A stretch of DNA of 64,000 nucleotides, taken from assembly GCF_003290025.1 (NCBI RefSeq), contig NZ_QNHG01000001.1, positions 538,556 to 602,555 on the forward strand. The letters run 5' to 3'. Of the stretch, positions 63,904 to 64,000 are shown in pieces. Within the stretch, counting starts at the first letter, position 1, and each line of letters begins with the position of its first letter. Source of the stretch: Pseudogemmobacter bohemicus. GTDB taxonomy: Bacteria > Pseudomonadota > Alphaproteobacteria > Rhodobacterales > Rhodobacteraceae. Below the pieces are notes generated by a model. The model made no database searches and was not told where the DNA came from. It saw only the letters and a program-made list of their open reading frames with translations. Position numbers and translations under genes: made by a program.

Positions 63904-64000
63904 GGTGATCACCCTTTCCGTCAGGAAGAATCAGCAGGCGCGGGGCGCCCTTGCCAGGCAGAATATGGGCAATCCGGGTGGCCTTCAAGGAATTTGACCC

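Overview
The window is a high-GC chromosomal segment from an alphaproteobacterium, almost certainly Rhodobacterales (Rhodobacter/Paracoccus/Gemmobacter-like). The evidence is the helABCDX-type cytochrome c maturation cluster, the E1-beta subunit of pyruvate dehydrogenase carrying its own lipoyl domain, class I aldolase next to pgk, and above all a complete Rhodobacter-capsulatus-type gene transfer agent (GTA) cluster followed by cysE. I assigned the family from protein sequence alone; species cannot be fixed.

Layout. 1-3.7 kb: end of an Mth938-like gene, then ccmABCDG (heme export and apocytochrome thiol reduction). 4-12.5 kb: aconitase, a DUF1223 thioredoxin-like protein, a lipoprotein, an LpxL-type acyltransferase, an EamA transporter and an orphan FliG. 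12.7-21.9 kb: purB, a TetR-like regulator with a Pro/Gln-rich N-terminus, an unrecognised membrane-anchored protein, a DUF3445 heme-demethylase-like protein, trigger factor, tRNA-Leu(UAG), a small Hint-domain protein and Nnr. 22-26.1 kb: glnB-glnA, a dead zinT, and rpsF-rpsR-rplI behind a candidate S6:S18 leader. 26.4-33.4 kb: YceI, a cytochrome b561-YceI fusion, then fabD-fabG-acpP-fabF interrupted by a decayed Sel1-repeat gene.

33.4-48.9 kb: mltG and then the full GTA structural cluster (ORFg1 to ORFg15, including g3.5 and g10.1), all frames open. It starts behind a perfect TTAA-N7-TTAA CtrA-type site and a promoter/terminator leader. 49-52.1 kb: cysE and a three-gene phospholipid module (acyltransferase, CdsA-like, CDP-alcohol phosphatidyltransferase). 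52.2-59.5 kb, minus strand: pgk, aldolase, an FtsB-like protein, a small membrane protein and pdhABC. LacI-type TTAGCG palindromes sit before pgk, aldolase and pdhA, suggesting one carbon-flux regulator. 59.6-64 kb: two overlapping cyclophilins, hisD and a class III aminotransferase.

The most novel-looking material is non-coding. A recurring intergenic element (29.5, 36.6 and 52.1 kb) combines a GC-rich hairpin and a conserved CCC(G/C)GG(A/G)...TATTT core; in two copies a second hairpin changes sequence but keeps perfect pairing. There is also a 16-bp tandem array that begins at the aldolase stop codon. No CRISPR array, insertion sequence, rRNA or origin was seen.
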